Notes under the pieces: model-generated
The model's database searches: none
What the model saw: only the letters and a program-made list of their open reading frames with translations
Told to the model about the DNA's origin: nothing
Shown: piece by piece, positions 46,399 to 59,520 of the stretch
How positions within the stretch are numbered: the stretch's first letter is position 1
Layout of the letters: every line of letters begins with the position of its first letter
Program-made: the position numbers and the translations under genes
Source: Cryptomeria japonica
Lineage: Eukaryota; Streptophyta; Pinopsida; Cupressales; Cupressaceae
Assembly: GCF_030272615.1 (NCBI RefSeq)
Contig: NC_081408.1
Location: 341,647,793 to 341,707,792 of the forward strand
Length of the DNA: 60,000 nt
Direction: 5' to 3'

Positions 46399-47254
46399 CT
46401 GATACTCCAGAAACCACTTCAGTAGCCGAAATCTTGTAGAAGGGAACGCCTGCCTCGTTGGCTATGGCATGCGCCAATTTGGTTTTCCCACATCCAGGCG
46501 GTCCGTGTAACAAAATGCCCTTCATTGGCTGAACTCCCAGCCAAGGATAAATCTCCGGATGAAACAGAGGGTAAATAATCTCCATTATTTCATTGATTAC
46601 TCCACTCAACCCACCTAAATCTTTAAACATAACCCGACTATCAAACCCCCTGTCTTCCTTTTTGAGCTTCACTTCAAACCCCCCTTGAGATTCTTGCTTC
46701 TCCTTGGAATCGCTAACTATTCCATTCAATTCATTACCATTTTCGCTACACAGTTCAGTGTTGATATCCATCTTAGTGTTCTCCTGCGTGATCTTAGTAG
46801 ACTCTGAGGATTTTGGAGAGGAAGCATTAACATTGGCGCCGTAGTTTGTTCTCAAAACAGAGTTCATGAGGCCTGGGAAAGATGTCGGATTCAATTCGAA
46901 TTGTGACCCGCTGCTGTCGCTTTCTCCAGATGATGATGCTTCTTCCTCCTCCTCCTCCTCATCCTCCTCTTCTCCTTCTTCCTCTTCATGGAGCCTGTTG
47001 CGCTTTCTCTTTTGATGATTTTTGTCATGTTGGAGGGTTTGGATGGCGCGGAAAACTATTTTGCGAAAGGAGTCTTCTTTGTGACGTCTGTACTCGCGAT
47101 AATTTGTTCTGAGATAATTGACAGCGGCGTCGAGGTCGTGGAGGTCGTGGTTAATGGCATATTGCTCAACCCTCGGAAGTATCAATCGATCGAAGAATGA
47201 GCGATGGACAGTGCGCAACTTAGCACACCTCGTTTTATGCCTCATTACGATCAC
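46399..47254 (-). CDS. CDC48C: CDC48C-like AAA ATPase, exon 1 (N-terminal domain and Walker A)
   Basis: Minus strand, ATG at 47254 (MIVMRHKTRC; a second ATG at 47245 is equally possible). 856 bp, ending in phase 1 at the donor TCAG|GTACGA. Residues 10-80 are a basic helical N-terminal domain (LDAAVNYLRTNYREYRRHK), as in NVL/CDC48C proteins. An acidic run follows at about 90-105 (likely with a basic KRKRNR signal just before it), then a Ser-rich linker, and from about 205 the first AAA module: VMFKDLGGL, IYPLFHPEIYPWLG and Walker A GPPGCGKT at 251-258. The junction with exon 2 restores a normal AAA sequence. This protein is a nuclear/nucleolar ATPase in the family's known members. Upstream promoter elements are not obvious. 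Confidence 0.94.
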
Positions 47255-47360
47255 GATTCTCAGACTACAGGCAGCACAAAATTGATAACCCTCGAAATGC
47301 TGATTAGCCTGTTTTCAATGCTGATTAGCCTGATTTGATTGGACTCTTCACCTCACAAAA
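47255..47360 (-). promoter_or_regulatory. Presumed CDC48C 5' flank
   Basis: The sequence immediately upstream of the CDC48C ATG. It holds a short tandem repeat GCTGATTAGCCTG (about 47301-47335) and no clear TATA box. The assignment rests on position only. Confidence 0.35.
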
Positions 47361-47480
47361 TTGTGGTTTTTTAGTGTAACAAGCTATTTGACTGATACGA
47401 GGTTTATCGAGGAGTCGCTACTGTGATTCGAACGTCGGTAAGCCACTGAACCACCGCCCTCAAGCTTTACAATCCTAAAT
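47360..47480 (-). repeat. tRNA/SINE-like fragment upstream of CDC48C
   Basis: On the minus strand GGCGGTGGTTCAGTGGCTTA (A-box-like) is followed closely by CGTTCGAATCAC (B-box-like). The order fits a Pol III promoter, but the spacing is short and no tRNA cloverleaf can be drawn, so a decayed SINE head is more likely than a tRNA gene. Confidence 0.35.
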
Positions 47481-49249
47481 TTGGCGGTCTAGTCCTCTCA
47501 TAGAATTGGACACTTAAATGGCCATTTCTATTAAAAAACTTTTAAGAATGATCCTAGGAAAAATATAAATAAAACTAGCAGTTGCACTCTTTTATGGTGC
47601 AATAAAAAAACATTTTTGAAATTGAAACATTTAATACTTTTTTAATTTTTAAAATATTTTTTAAAAATTATTTATAATCTTAAATATGTAATATTCAATC
47701 AAAAATGATATTAAAAAATATTTAAGTAATCTTCAAAATATATTATAATATTCAAAATAATCTTCAATTCTTAAATCGATATTAAAAAATAAATTAAGAT
47801 AATCTATAAAATGTTTTCTGTAAAATAGGATCCATTATAAATTACAAAAAGTTGCACTTAAAGTCTATCGACTAATTAAATAAATATTTATATATTATGT
47901 TGTGTAGTTGGATGGAATGGAATCACATTTAATTGAACATATTGAAATTAAAATAAAAGAATAAGTAGTTAAAACATTAAGAAGTGAGAGATTGAAGCAT
48001 GTCGTGGTCATCAATATTGTCTTAAAGATTGAGTCATTGTCATTAGGCTTGTCCTAAAGATTGAGGAGGTCTTGACATCAAGAATTGACTCACAACTTGA
48101 AATGTTGTGGAAATGGATCCTTGGCCTAAAAATTCACTATTTCCAATCATGGGATATCATTTCATTAGGGGAAAAACCAATGAGGTCCTACTTCAATCAT
48201 CTTGGCAAGTTGGGCATTGTGATTAATTGTTCCCTTTTGATTTGATTTGATATGAAATGCAATAACTAGGTAAAATGATGTAAAATTCACAAGATTTGGT
48301 ATACAAACATATACAAAATAAAAAACAACCACAAAAGTAGAGATCTAGAAATGAGATATAGAAAGGAACTTGTTACTAATATATGAAGTTAAAAATGTTC
48401 GCTTATGAAGCTAGGTGCCCAAAACCTAGAGGTGCTTTTGTCAACTAAAACTTCTAATTCTGGACCATGATGCATTATAGATCATTCGCACCAAATTTTA
48501 GCCTAAAAGTGTTGATTGGGTGTGCTAATCGGGATAGTCCAAGGTTTTTCACTTGTTTAAAGTCTGGAACTATGCGACTTAGTTTGCTTTGTGCAATTTT
48601 ACAATGTATGGTTGTTGGATCTAAAACTTGCACATTAAGAAGAGGGAAAAATGTTGTGTTGTATAGGAGCTTTCCTAAGTCAAACCCCATGTCAATGTTT
48701 CCACCTTCACTACAACAATGTTAGATGAAAGAGAGCTTACCTTGGTAGGGAAGAGGCTAAAAAACTTAAACAAAATGCTTGAATTGACAATTGATACCTT
48801 TGATATGAAACTCCTTGCCTTGAAGCCTCACACAAAGCTTGATGTTGCTTGATAGGTGTTAATGCATGCATTCATCATGAAGGAACACATAACTTGATCA
48901 TTATTGTTGAACTTGAATGCTTGCTTGCAAATTCCTCCTCAATAGCTTTGAAGATTCTTGATTAAACGCTCAATTGAAATGATAAGAATGTGCAAGATAT
49001 GAGAAGTTCAAATGAGGGAACGAATTGGTTTAATTTTTTAAGAAGGTCAACATTAGGGAGCACTTTCCTGCTACTTCGGGCTAGGGTGGTAGGCACCATA
49101 ATTTAAGAGATCTATGATGCTAGGCATCATAGTCTTGGCATTTTGGGCTGAAATAAAGGTCAATGAGTATAGGATTGTGTTGAGCTTAAATTGCCATAAA
49201 CTGAGCACAATCAGGCATGAATTGGGGGCATGAGGCATTATAGACACTT
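47481..49249. other. AT-rich intergenic DNA, no gene recognised
   Basis: The 47560-47900 part is almost pure A/T. At 48160-49260 there are no ORFs over 85 codons with recognisable features. GGTGGTAGGCACCATA and GATGCTAGGCATCATA near 49085-49130 form a small related pair, the second palindromic. Confidence 0.4.
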
Positions 49250-50393
49250 AAAATTGTCTCACGCCTGCAAACACCAAATTTACTAATTATTCATCTTTCT
49301 TAATTAAATAATCTTAATTTTTTAATTAATCTAATTGTTATCTTCTAAATTAATTTTCTCCTTTCATTTAAATTAATAATTCAATTTTTTTTTTAATCAT
49401 TTAAAATCAATTGACCATTTATCCTTTAAATTAATTAAATAATCTTATTATTTAATTGATCTCGATTATTCAATTTAATTAAATGATCTTTATTGTTTAC
49501 TGAAAATCAATTTTCATATTCCCATAATTAAATTATTTCTTTAAATTATTTGATTGTCTAATAATGTCTTCTCATTCATGAATTTATTTAATGTCATTTG
49601 GTCTTAATTTCAAACAAATCAAATTTCCCTCCAAATCCAAATTCAATTCATTTCCCACTAATTTCAATTTCATTTGACATTTCTGAAAAATCAAATGCAA
49701 TCCAAATGACATTTTATCGTAAATTTCCTACATCACATGTGGAAATTGCTAACTAAGACTAGTGCTCAGTTCTAACTAGTGACTCAACAATCACTTTTTT
49801 TAACTAGTTACTTACCTCCTGCTTTTTCAAAATCAACTTTTTTTATCTACTCAGTCGATTCAATTTCACTCTCAATCTTGTCTCTTAACTAGTCAATTAA
49901 GTGAGTTATTCTCTCAATCATATCCAGTTAAGATGAGCAATTATCTATCACCAACTTGTCTCATTGAATCTCATATGTCAGTCAATCTTGTCTTCAAATC
50001 AATCCCAACCATTAAATCAAACCTTTCAAAATCTATAAATTGAACATCAATCCTCCTTTTTCAATAACCACGATCTTCATAATTATTGTGCTTACATCTT
50101 GTAGGTATTTCCAAAGTACAACTTTGAGAGCCACCTCCCCCAAAAGAAGAAGAAGGACAATGGAGGACAAGTACGTTGGAATCAAAATGGGTTCAATTCT
50201 TTTGTGATTTGATGTTGTTTTGTTGTCGTTTTCATTGAAATTCCTCTATTGAGTTGCAATTGAATTTGTTAGTTAGATTCAAGTTTTGTGGTTGCCTCTT
50301 GATTTAATTAGCATGCATATTTTCCCTTGCTGACAAGGACAACCACCAAAATGAGAGTGAAAAATTGTAGAAGGATACAATTTATGACACTAT
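49250..50393 (-). mobile_element. Probable decayed gypsy-type LTR, minus strand (left limit uncertain)
   Basis: GATACAATTTATGACACTAT at about 50373-50392 is the reverse complement of an LTR start closely matching the one at 56377 (TGTAGTGTCGTAAATTGTATC). Reading left there is a weak minus-strand TATA (AATTTATAGA, about 50032-50041), as expected for an LTR of about 1.1 kb. The left end was chosen by length only. Confidence 0.4.
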
Positions 50394-53070
50394 AGTTAAC
50401 ACCCACTTTAGCGGGAGTATGAGCTTACGCTCATACTTTTGGTAAAGTATAGGATAGCATAGAAAGACTTTAGTTAAGAGATTAAAGGGACAAGATGACA
50501 CTGAGCCCCCGAGACTAAGGATCTTGTCTATCTAAAATATCAATATAAAAGGAGCAACATGATTAGTATAGGTAACACATACACATGGAACATACAATAC
50601 AAACAAGGATACGATGTTTTAGGGCTGGTAAGGACCATAAGATGCTTACTAAGGCCATAAGAGAAGAAAGCATGATCTTTGAGGCTAGTAAGGACCTTAG
50701 GATATTTACTAGGAATCATGTTTAAAAAAAAGGAGTCAAATACATCTAGCAAGGTGAGACATGCTAGTTGACTTATGCTAAGGTGAATGTCTCACACAGG
50801 TTTAGCGAGGTGCATTATGCTAGGTGAGTTTCACACTGATGACTTGATTATAAAACAAAACCTTTGTTTTCTAGGTAATTTGAAAATGGGACTACAGGCT
50901 GGGTGTTGTAGTGGCACAAAGCAAGGTTTTTTATATGAGATTGTAAAATGGGGTGTTGTAATGGCACCAATCACATCATGGTGTGTGGTCAAAGTGTACA
51001 AACCAATCTCGTGGTGTGCGCACAAAGTGAAATGTATAAAGAAGTATATGTTGCCACATTAAAGTGATTACATACGCCAACCGAGTGCAATTTATTTAAG
51101 GTATAATGCATACATCCAAAAGACAAGCACATTGCAAAAATGAAATGCCCCCAAATATAGGAAAATCAAAGGCGATGGTCACAAGACATGAAAGAGAACA
51201 TAAGGGATCCATGCAATCTGGAGTCAATATGCATATTAGATAAATATTGCATATCACTATCTCATCCCCCAAATGCAATGAAACTACAAGAATAATGGAA
51301 GAAGAGCACATAAGATGAACAAAGGATCCTTTTGGGTCAACACGGAGGAGACAAAAAAAAATATCTAAATGCTTTGCATCATTCCCAAAAGACAACACAA
51401 AGGCACATTTATGACATTAAATGCATGTGACATATAGAAGAGTTAAGATACAAATAGAGGAATGTTACAACATGATCAATCTCTTTTCCTAAACATCTTG
51501 TCAATGATGGGTCGAGGGATTCTTTGACTCTATCTATTAAATGTCAATGATTAATTTTTGGTGATGGAAATATTTACTTTAATTGATTATTATGATACAA
51601 AAAATAAAAATATAATATAATTATTAATGATTTTATCATCAACATAAACCTATAGCTATCCCTAAACCTTAATGCTTCAATTAATGATACAAATAAGTAA
51701 AAATATAAATATGATGAAAAATAATATAATAATAATAATAATAAAAGGAAAAACAAAATAAAGATAGTAAGAAATTGAAGCATCGAGTCATGACATTTTA
51801 GGTTGCAAGAAGAAAAGAGAATTAAGAAGGGAGACAATCCACATTAACAAGGGGAGGGTGTAGGTGTGTTGAGAAGGGCTGTGCTATAAATAAGGTATGG
51901 TCATCCAATATGGAAGGTCATGTGGAAAATTAGGTGCATGTTGAGTTTTAAAACCTCATGACCTCATTCAATCTTTAAAGTTGAGTTTAGTTGTAAAAGG
52001 AAAAATGCAAGATAAGGATGCCTACAGAGGTTGTTTAGAGTGGAGACAAGGATGGAAATAAGTTTAGAGACCGGGCATGGAGATTGAGAATCCATAGCGG
52101 AAAGCTACGCCGCAAACTATAGTTGTTAGGTTCCATTTTATTGTCTGAGTTTTTCTAGACTCTACAATTTGTGTTTAATCTACCTCCCTTCTCGCTTGCA
52201 AAAGATTATTATATGGGATTTATCTTTGTTCAATTCTTATTAAAAAAAAAATTAAAGATCAATCCCTTCTATTGCAAATTAATGATTTTTACTATGCAAT
52301 ACACTATAGAAAATAGAAATGAAATGATGTTAAGTCCCTATAATGAAGAATGGATCTTTTTATTATTGAATATGCTTTCTCAACAATCCATTGGTCATGA
52401 AATGAATGGGAAGTTGAAGAACTTTTTGACTGGTAAATTCATGGATATGACTTTTAGTGGATGGTGAAAGATTTTAAACCAAGACAACACCATTGCTTTC
52501 TTCCTTGAATTGGTATCATATCTCATCCCAAAAAGGGATAGGATTACATCTTATGTAAGAATCAACACTAGGGTAGATAGGTGGTTAGAGAAATTATATG
52601 TTGGCTACAACAACTTGAAGAGTCTTATACTCCTCTTATACATGACGTTGTCCCACTTAGTAAGAATCTCAAGAAGGTTTTTAACAACATCGCACACCCA
52701 TACATCATTCAAAGAGTAGAAAATGTAGACAAGTTTTATGGAAGCCATCAACTAGGATGTCAAACAATGAATATGAGGCCCTTATTAGCCATTTTGTTCC
52801 CTATTAAGTAAGCTGCAATTATATATTTATATCATGTTACCTCCATTTCATGAAACATAACTATAGTATGGTACATAGGTAGTTGGAAAGCAATATGACA
52901 AGTGTGATCACTAATTAACTTCATGTCTAGTATGCATACCCCATACACAATAAGATTAGATTTTTGTCTTAAACATACAACACATATTTTCTCACATGTT
53001 TGCATGAAGTTTCAATGAAATAATCTACAAATAGAAAAAGGTTCACAAGACAATCTTATTTTGTGAACTC
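50394..53070. other. Intergenic DNA with short unrecognised ORF remnants
   Basis: Contains a perfect short stem AGTATGAGC/GCTCATACT (50405-50426), repeated phrases TAGTAAGGACC and AAGATGCTTACTA (50620-50710), and a TAATAA run (51720-51745). At 52171-52811, plus-strand fragments (for example RWLEKLYVGYNNLK) may come from a frameshifted ORF of unknown type. No family was assigned. Confidence 0.35.
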
Positions 53071-53160
53071 TATGTGTGTGTGTGTGTGTGTGTGTGTTTA
53101 TTTGTATTTGTATGTGTGTATGTGTGTGTGTGTGTATGCATGTGTGTGTATGTGTATGTG

Positions 53161-53192
<32 letters not shown>

Positions 53193-53232
53193 TGTATGTA
53201 TGTATGTATGTATGTATGTATGTATATACATA
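53071..53232. repeat. Compound microsatellite (TG)n-(TATG)n
   Basis: (TG)n from 53073, mixed TG/TATG to 53164, then about 15 copies of TATG to 53224. The Cys/Val- and His/Thr-rich ORFs over it are repeat translations. Confidence 0.97.
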
Positions 53233-53759
53233 AATACACACACACATGCTTAACAGAAAAATAAGAGCCCACGTATGATGAATACTCTTAGTCACTCCTG
53301 GAAAAAATAAGGAGCTTAATTTGACTGAGACAAAAGATGATAGCAAAAGGAAAGACACGATCCAAGCATATTTGTATATAAATTTCATAGGAAGATTAAA
53401 TGATTAGTCTAAATATTTTTATATTCAACATTCTTGGTTTCTAATCTACTAGATCTTAAAGAGAACAAAATAAAAATGATAGATCACGAATAAAGAAGAA
53501 CAGTAGAATATGGGATGGTATCCTATCAATTTCATATTTATTGTGACCTAATTTGAACTGATCAATATTGATACTAATCAAATATTTGTAAGATGAGCAA
53601 GAAGGAACTCTTTTTCGATCTAGGTACTACACTATTAATCATGTACACACACATTTCTATTTTATGAAAATTTCTATTATTAGATGAATAGTAGTACTAA
53701 TGAAATTTAATAAAAAATGTTTGTAGCAAAATCACAACTTACTAAATGGCGATGTGAGG

Positions 53760-56340
53760 AAAACTAGGGTTGTGTCCAAGGAGGTATGGTGATCAAGATC
53801 GACAGAGAACACATGGGAATTGATTTTTTGATAGAAATGTCACACCTTGGAAACCACCAAAATGGGTTTGGGAAGATTAGAAGAGGAATGGACCAACCAA
53901 CACCTTTAGAGATAGGAGACCTACAACAAATCATTGGTATGCAAGAAATCATGGGAGTTTGCAAAGGTCTTTGTCAAGATACGAAATGATGGTTGATTTG
54001 GCAGGTCTAAGGAGACAAGCAAGATTGTTTTCAAAAAAGAATGAAGGTTGAAAGAAACCCAGAAAGTCGAGAACTCTTCCAAGGTATGTATTCAAACAAT
54101 CAAAAGTTGTCTTGTTTCGCTTTCGCCGGATAATTTGAAATGTAATGATTCAGTATATAGACTCAAAGAAATAACCTTTTTTATGAAATGGGTGGGAGAG
54201 TGTCTGGTGTATAGCCATGTTAGGAAGTGGTGTGAAGAGAACTGGCATTTCAAATGTGAGCTGCAAAACCCTCCCTAATTTGTTTTATTTAGTGATTGTT
54301 GAAGATGATAGATTGAAAACTTGGGTTTTTAGAAATGGGCCTTTCTTCATGGGTGGATTAGGGTTTTATTTTAAAGAATGGGAACCAAAATTTAACCCAA
54401 TTACGACTTCCATTGATGAAGTCCCAGTCTAGATAAGGTTGTACAATTTACTAAGAGAGCATTGGGATCCTAAAACCCTCAAACTCATTGGGAATAAGTT
54501 GGGGAATTTTATTAAAGCTAACGAAGCGATAGAGCAAAAAGATTTTAGTATGTACACAAGAATATGCATCAACTAGAAGCCAACTCCTCTGCTTCCTAAA
54601 GATGTGGAAATTAGGACTAATGTTGATCTTTGGTGGCAACAAATTGAAGTGGAAGAAGTGCTGGAAAATTGCAAGATTTGTAAGTTAGGGCATTGCTCGG
54701 AGTACCATTCTATGAGAAAAAAGGGAAAGGAAGCAACAATAGTAGAATTAGAGAATAAGGTTATATCTTTGTTGGAAGGTAACAAAGGCTCTTAACTTCT
54801 TAAGCCTCAAGAGGATGTGGTATCTGATAAAGCCATTAAGGGAACGAATTTAGATTTCAGTCCTGACAGTAAATCAAAGTTAGCTTATATTATAATAGAT
54901 CTTATCAAAGCAAGCAAAGATAGTCTTGCAAACAACTTTAAGGCTCTAGCCTCCAATGATATGATGTTGAATCATCCCAATGTTAATGGTGGTATGATTT
55001 TCGAATAGGGTAATTCTAAAGACAGGGATGGAGGCCAAAATAGTGGAAGAGGCAACCCTATGGAGACTGAATTTTAAATTAATTGTAACTTAGAAGTTGC
55101 CAACCTAGTGGGTGAAGCTTTGGCAAAAAACGTTATGGAGAATCTGCGTATCAAATCTTCAAGGGCCACAAAGTGGAAACTAAGTTAACACTCAAATGAT
55201 AATTCTTATTAGGATGACATTTTTAGAGACATTCATGAATCTCCTTCCAAAGAAAAGTCGAAGAGTAGCTAGCAGGAAATAGAACAAGCTACACCAAGGC
55301 TCAGTCTTGATCTGGATTTGGCGTTGACGAAGGATGAGAAGGAATGGATATTGGAAGGGGATGAGGATATTTTGGAAAAGAGAACCATTTGTCAAAATAA
55401 ATCTGAGTCAGAATGTAAACTTAGTGAGAAGAAGTCTAGGGGTAAGAAATCCAATAGAGTTGAAATGAAATTGGCAGGTTGTGCAAAAGGGCAATGTAAA
55501 TTCTTTTACAAGGAGGGAGATTCCCTTCCCAAGGAGTCATGAATCTCCTTACCTAGAATGTTAGGGGATGTGATGCCCCTAACAAAAGGCGGTTGATCGA
55601 CATATGTCTTGATCAATCACGACTTTATATTGTTTTGCTCGAAGAAACAAAATTAAGAAAGTATGATTCTGAGAATGTTTTGAAGTTATGGAACAATTGA
55701 TAGGGATCTTTTGTTGAAGCAATAGGTATGTCTAGGGTCTTAGGTATTCCATGGAATCTATTGACTATGAAAATAGAAGTTGTTGCTCATTCAACTCACT
55801 AGTAATTAGTAAGAATTTAGAGGATCAATTTGGTTTGCAATTTTTTTCTAATCAACCTCTATGGCCCAACTAAATCAGTGGTAAAGAAAGTGGTTTGGAA
55901 TCAAGTTTCACACACTATTCATAATAGGGATAGGTCGATGATCATCTATGGAGTACATTTTAATGCAACATTAGCTTTGGAGGATAAACTTGGTGGTAAA
56001 GGGGATATTTGTGTTCTATTCAAAATTTTAAACAATGGCTTAGTACAGATTAACACTAAAAATGGTGCTTTCACCTGGACTAATGAAGACGGGGTTCTTC
56101 ACATATTGCAAAGAAACTAGATAGAATTTTTTGTTGTGGGTAAATTAGCGGTTCTATTGTTGGTTTTTGAAGCATCCATTATCCCTTTTCCCAGGTCAAA
56201 TCACTAATTGCTTACTCTAATAATCAAGAATGATTATATTCTTATGCGGTGTCCATTCAAGTTGGAGAAAATATGGTTGCAAGACAACAAGATCAACATG
56301 TTGATTTCTTAGTGGTGGGAACAAGCTCCTAAGGTTTTTG
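53760..56340 (+). pseudogene. L1-type LINE, 5' portion (ORF1 and start of ORF2), decayed
   Basis: ORF1 remnants at about 54048-55542 include a DUF4283-like domain (GPFFMGGLGFYFKEWEPKFNP, then LKLIGNKLGNFIKA and YTRIC) and a zinc-knuckle-like CKICKLGHCSEYH (about 54670-54708), typical of plant LINE ORF1. ORF2 begins near 55534 with APE-endonuclease signatures: VRGCDAPNKRR, IVLLEETKLRKYDS, INLYGPT, then a degenerate FNA/GG segment and NGAFTWTN (to 56120), and KLEKIWLQDN near 56257. Several stops and frameshifts are present. Reverse transcriptase is missing: homology ends near 56340, 37 bp before a gypsy LTR. That is unlike the usual 5' truncation, so the LINE was probably cut by that later insertion. 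Confidence 0.75.
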
Positions 56341-56376
56341 GTAAAAAAGCTCATGTTTATTTTTTAATTATAGTTT

Positions 56377-57504
56377 TGTAGTGTCGTAAATTGTATCTAC
56401 ATACAATTTGGTCCTTACCTTAGCGCTTTGTCTTTCAATACCTTATGCTAATTTTGATTCTGCTCACACTATCCACAATCCTGCATTTTTCTTCCCTGCC
56501 TTCCCTCCAAACTTGAGTCCTAATTGACTGGGTGCCCTGGTCCTCTTAATTGGAGCTCATTTTGTGTCCCCATAATGGTCATCTCAAATGAGTAGGAAAT
56601 TTCATCCTGTGTCGGCCTACTCCAAACATTTAATTAATTTTTGGGCAAGCAAGTATAAAAGGAGGTCTACCCCTCTCATTTGAAAACTAATCCTCTAAGC
56701 CATATGAATTACACTATCAAATTCAAGTGAGCAAGTAATCAACCATTCATCAAGATTGGAGCATAAATGAAGTCAATTTTATGCATTCAAGATGTAATCC
56801 ATGATCAATCTTCTTTGAAGATACTCTACATGAAACCCTAAAACCCTTGTGTGAGGATCAAACAAAAATTTATCAAGATATATTTTAATTACAAGTATTT
56901 TTACTTTAGATCTAGCCTTTCCATCAAAAGGAAAGCATTTAGTGGTAATTCCCATTTCAATTCATATTTCAATTTTAATTTTAATTCCTAAACCGGGGTT
57001 TGACTTAAGGCAAACCCCTATCCCCAACATCTTTCCCTTTCTTTTTGTGTCCAATAAATAGGTTCAAGAGCGGCACTCTGGGATTTCGAAAAAGTCAACC
57101 ATGAAAAAAAGGTTTAGCTTCCGGTGGAGCAAAATTTAGAGGACCAGGGCAAATCTATACTACTTGGTCCCAAAAACTCAAGTCAAACTTCTAGGAACAC
57201 AGTCTAAACATATTCTTTTACCCAAATCTCAGTTTGTGGCTCTGTGGGATATTTATAGCAGTATGTTTTCGATAATTTGCTTCAATTATTCATGGATTTA
57301 CCCTAATTTCATAATTACCTTCCAAATTCAACTAAGAAAGAGGATAATTATCAACAACTAGTGAATCTAATCAAAATTTTAACCCTTTCCTTATTTGGAT
57401 TGGGGCTAGATTTATTAGGTTCACTCCTCTTTCAATGTATTGGTAAATTTGGCTTGTCAGTGGTTTTATTATTGAAACACTAATTCCAAATTTCATCTAA
57501 TACA
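56377..57504 (+). repeat. Probable 5' LTR of a Ty3-gypsy element
   Basis: Starts TGTAGTGTCGTAAATTGTATC and ends CTAATACA. A TATA box AGTATAAAAGG lies near 56650. It is followed directly by TTTTGGTGAACTCGAC, a plausible primer-binding site, and 450 bp further by gag. No 3' LTR is in the window, so the ends rest on TG...CA and context. Confidence 0.65.
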
Positions 57505-59012
57505 TTTTGGTGAACTCGACTTCTTTCATGCTTGTTTCCGATTTATTGTCTAAGATCTTATTTGTATGTACTTTAACATTAATTTTTACACTCATAAATG
57601 TGATTTTCAATTGAATTACATAAATTTAGAGGTTAAATTCACAAAACCCTAATTTACTATTCTAAAGTTGACTTGTGGGCTGCATAATTTTTCAATTATA
57701 TTTTTAGATCTAATTGTTATGACATGTTATGTTTAGATTTAGAGGCATCTAATATTCAAAACCATAATTCAAATTGCTTAATTAATTGGTTAAACAATCA
57801 TTTTACAAAAAAATTCATTGCTCAATCATAGTTTTCACTTTTTGCATCCAATTTTGCCTCTTTTTTGCATGAGTTTTGCTATCATTAGTCCTACATACAA
57901 TATTTCAGTGAGAAGAAGTTGTATATTTAAGGCTTCCCAAAGTTTAAACACTAAGGATATGGAGCCTCAATTGGATAACTTGTTTCATGAGAATGTTGGT
58001 GTTTCCTCTAATCCAACAAATGACATCACTTATTCCCATTCTCCTCATACTTCAAATGATGTGGATGAATCATTAAGTAGGGTTACCATTGACCAATTGG
58101 AGAAGATTGACAATGAATTTAAAAATCTTCAACAATGGATGAGTCAATAATACCCGAAAAGTGATGTAATCCCCTTGATTAAAGGATTAAAAATAATGAT
58201 GAAAAGTGATAAGATGGGTGTAGATTTGTTGTGTGGCCTTTCTCATATTATTGATACTAATATTGTGCCAATAAAAAGTTGTGTTGATGTCCTTGGTTAC
58301 TCTCAACCCACTAGTCAAGCTAACCATTTCATTCCTATGCCTACATCCTTCCCTAGTGTGCCTACATTTACATCTTCTATCATGTCTACTTCCACACAAA
58401 ATGTTAATCCTATACATTTTAGTGATCGTGGAAATCCTATTAATCAATATTCTTACATACCTCCTTCCTTGAGTCTTCCATTTGTGTCACAACCATCTCC
58501 CATACAAACATACCATAACGTTCCACCTCCATATTCTTAGTTCCTCCACCTACATACAATAATGTTACTCCTCCATCAAAATCTAGCATGTCCAATTTTA
58601 ATCCATCCACCGAAGCAACGATTAATAACCTTGCCCAAATTGTTATATTCTTACAACATCAATTGGCTTCCATTACTCAATCCAAGTTCAATGTTACCAC
58701 ATTTGATGTAGCGATCCCATTATTTGATGAAATTGTCTATGCAATTCCCCCTAAACATATAGAAGTCCCTCAGTTGGAGTTGTACAATGGAAAACATGAC
58801 CCCTTGACTCATGTGAAGACATTTCAAACTTTTTGCAGTGATTTTGCTCATGACCAAACACTCAAGGCTAAATTGTTCACTAGAACCTTTAGAGAAACCT
58901 TTGCAATGGTATTGGTCTTTGTCTCCTTATTGTATTACTTCATTTCAATAATTGGCTAATGTTTTCAATCAACAATTTCAAAATAACATTGGCCCTAAGA
59001 TTACTTTGGGGT
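57505..59012 (+). pseudogene. Ty3-gypsy gag remnant with leader
   Basis: The leader runs 57505-57957. Fragments of one ORF follow: MEPQLDNLFHENVG (57958-58150), 58175-58540 and 58588-58959. The last is a Retrotrans_gag domain, with VPQLELYNGKHDPLTHVKTF, then DQTLKAKLFTRTFRETF. A frameshift near 58910 gives a TSFQ..LANVFNQQFQ-like continuation to about 59010, where the homology stops abruptly. No capsid zinc knuckle, protease or pol follows. Confidence 0.75.
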
Positions 59013-59290
59013 GATCGTACAAATCTGTGTCGCACTTTAGGCTAACAATGCTTGTTCCAACCGGAAGGGTTCACTTCCGACCGGACCGATTTGGCCCAAT
59101 TTGGCAACCATGTAGCGCTCGCGTGGCAAGGCGGTTCCAACCGGAACGTTTCCAACCAGAACACCCTTGCCCTATATAAGAGCCGAAATCCGCCCAAGCC
59201 CCTCATTTTTCATTGAGTGACTTGGAGTTGAGCAGGAGGGTGCAAAAAATCACAGAGATCTAGTCGTAAGTGTTTTAGTGGTAAGTACCT
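59013..59290 (+). promoter_or_regulatory. Promoter-like segment starting inside the gypsy gag
   Basis: From TGATCGTACAAATC at about 59013 the sequence changes from AT-rich gag to GC-mixed DNA, with repeated GTTCCAACCGGAA-type palindromes (59052-59160), a TATA box CCTATATAAGAG (59171-59182) and a splice-donor-like GTGGTAAGTACC (about 59279). It may be the 5' LTR or promoter of another inserted element that continues rightwards. Confidence 0.4.
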
Positions 59291-59383
59291 TTTTTTAAAT
59301 TTTTTTAAAATGCATTTATTTTAACATATTAATTTATATTGTTTTTTTTTAAATAGTTTTTAATAGAAAATTAGTTTTTTTAA

Positions 59384-59390
<7 letters not shown>

Positions 59391-59472
<82 letters not shown>

Positions 59473-59489
59473 ATATATATATATATATA
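59391..59489. repeat. (AT)n microsatellite, about 100 bp
   Basis: Near-perfect AT dinucleotide repeat with one C interruption at 59471. Confidence 0.98.
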
Positions 59490-59520
59490 CTATCATATTA
59501 GTTTAGAATTTTAGAAAATA

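Noticed and set aside
53012-53388. His/Thr/Tyr- and Cys/Val-rich ORFs
   Set aside because: Translations of the (TG)n/(TATG)n microsatellite.
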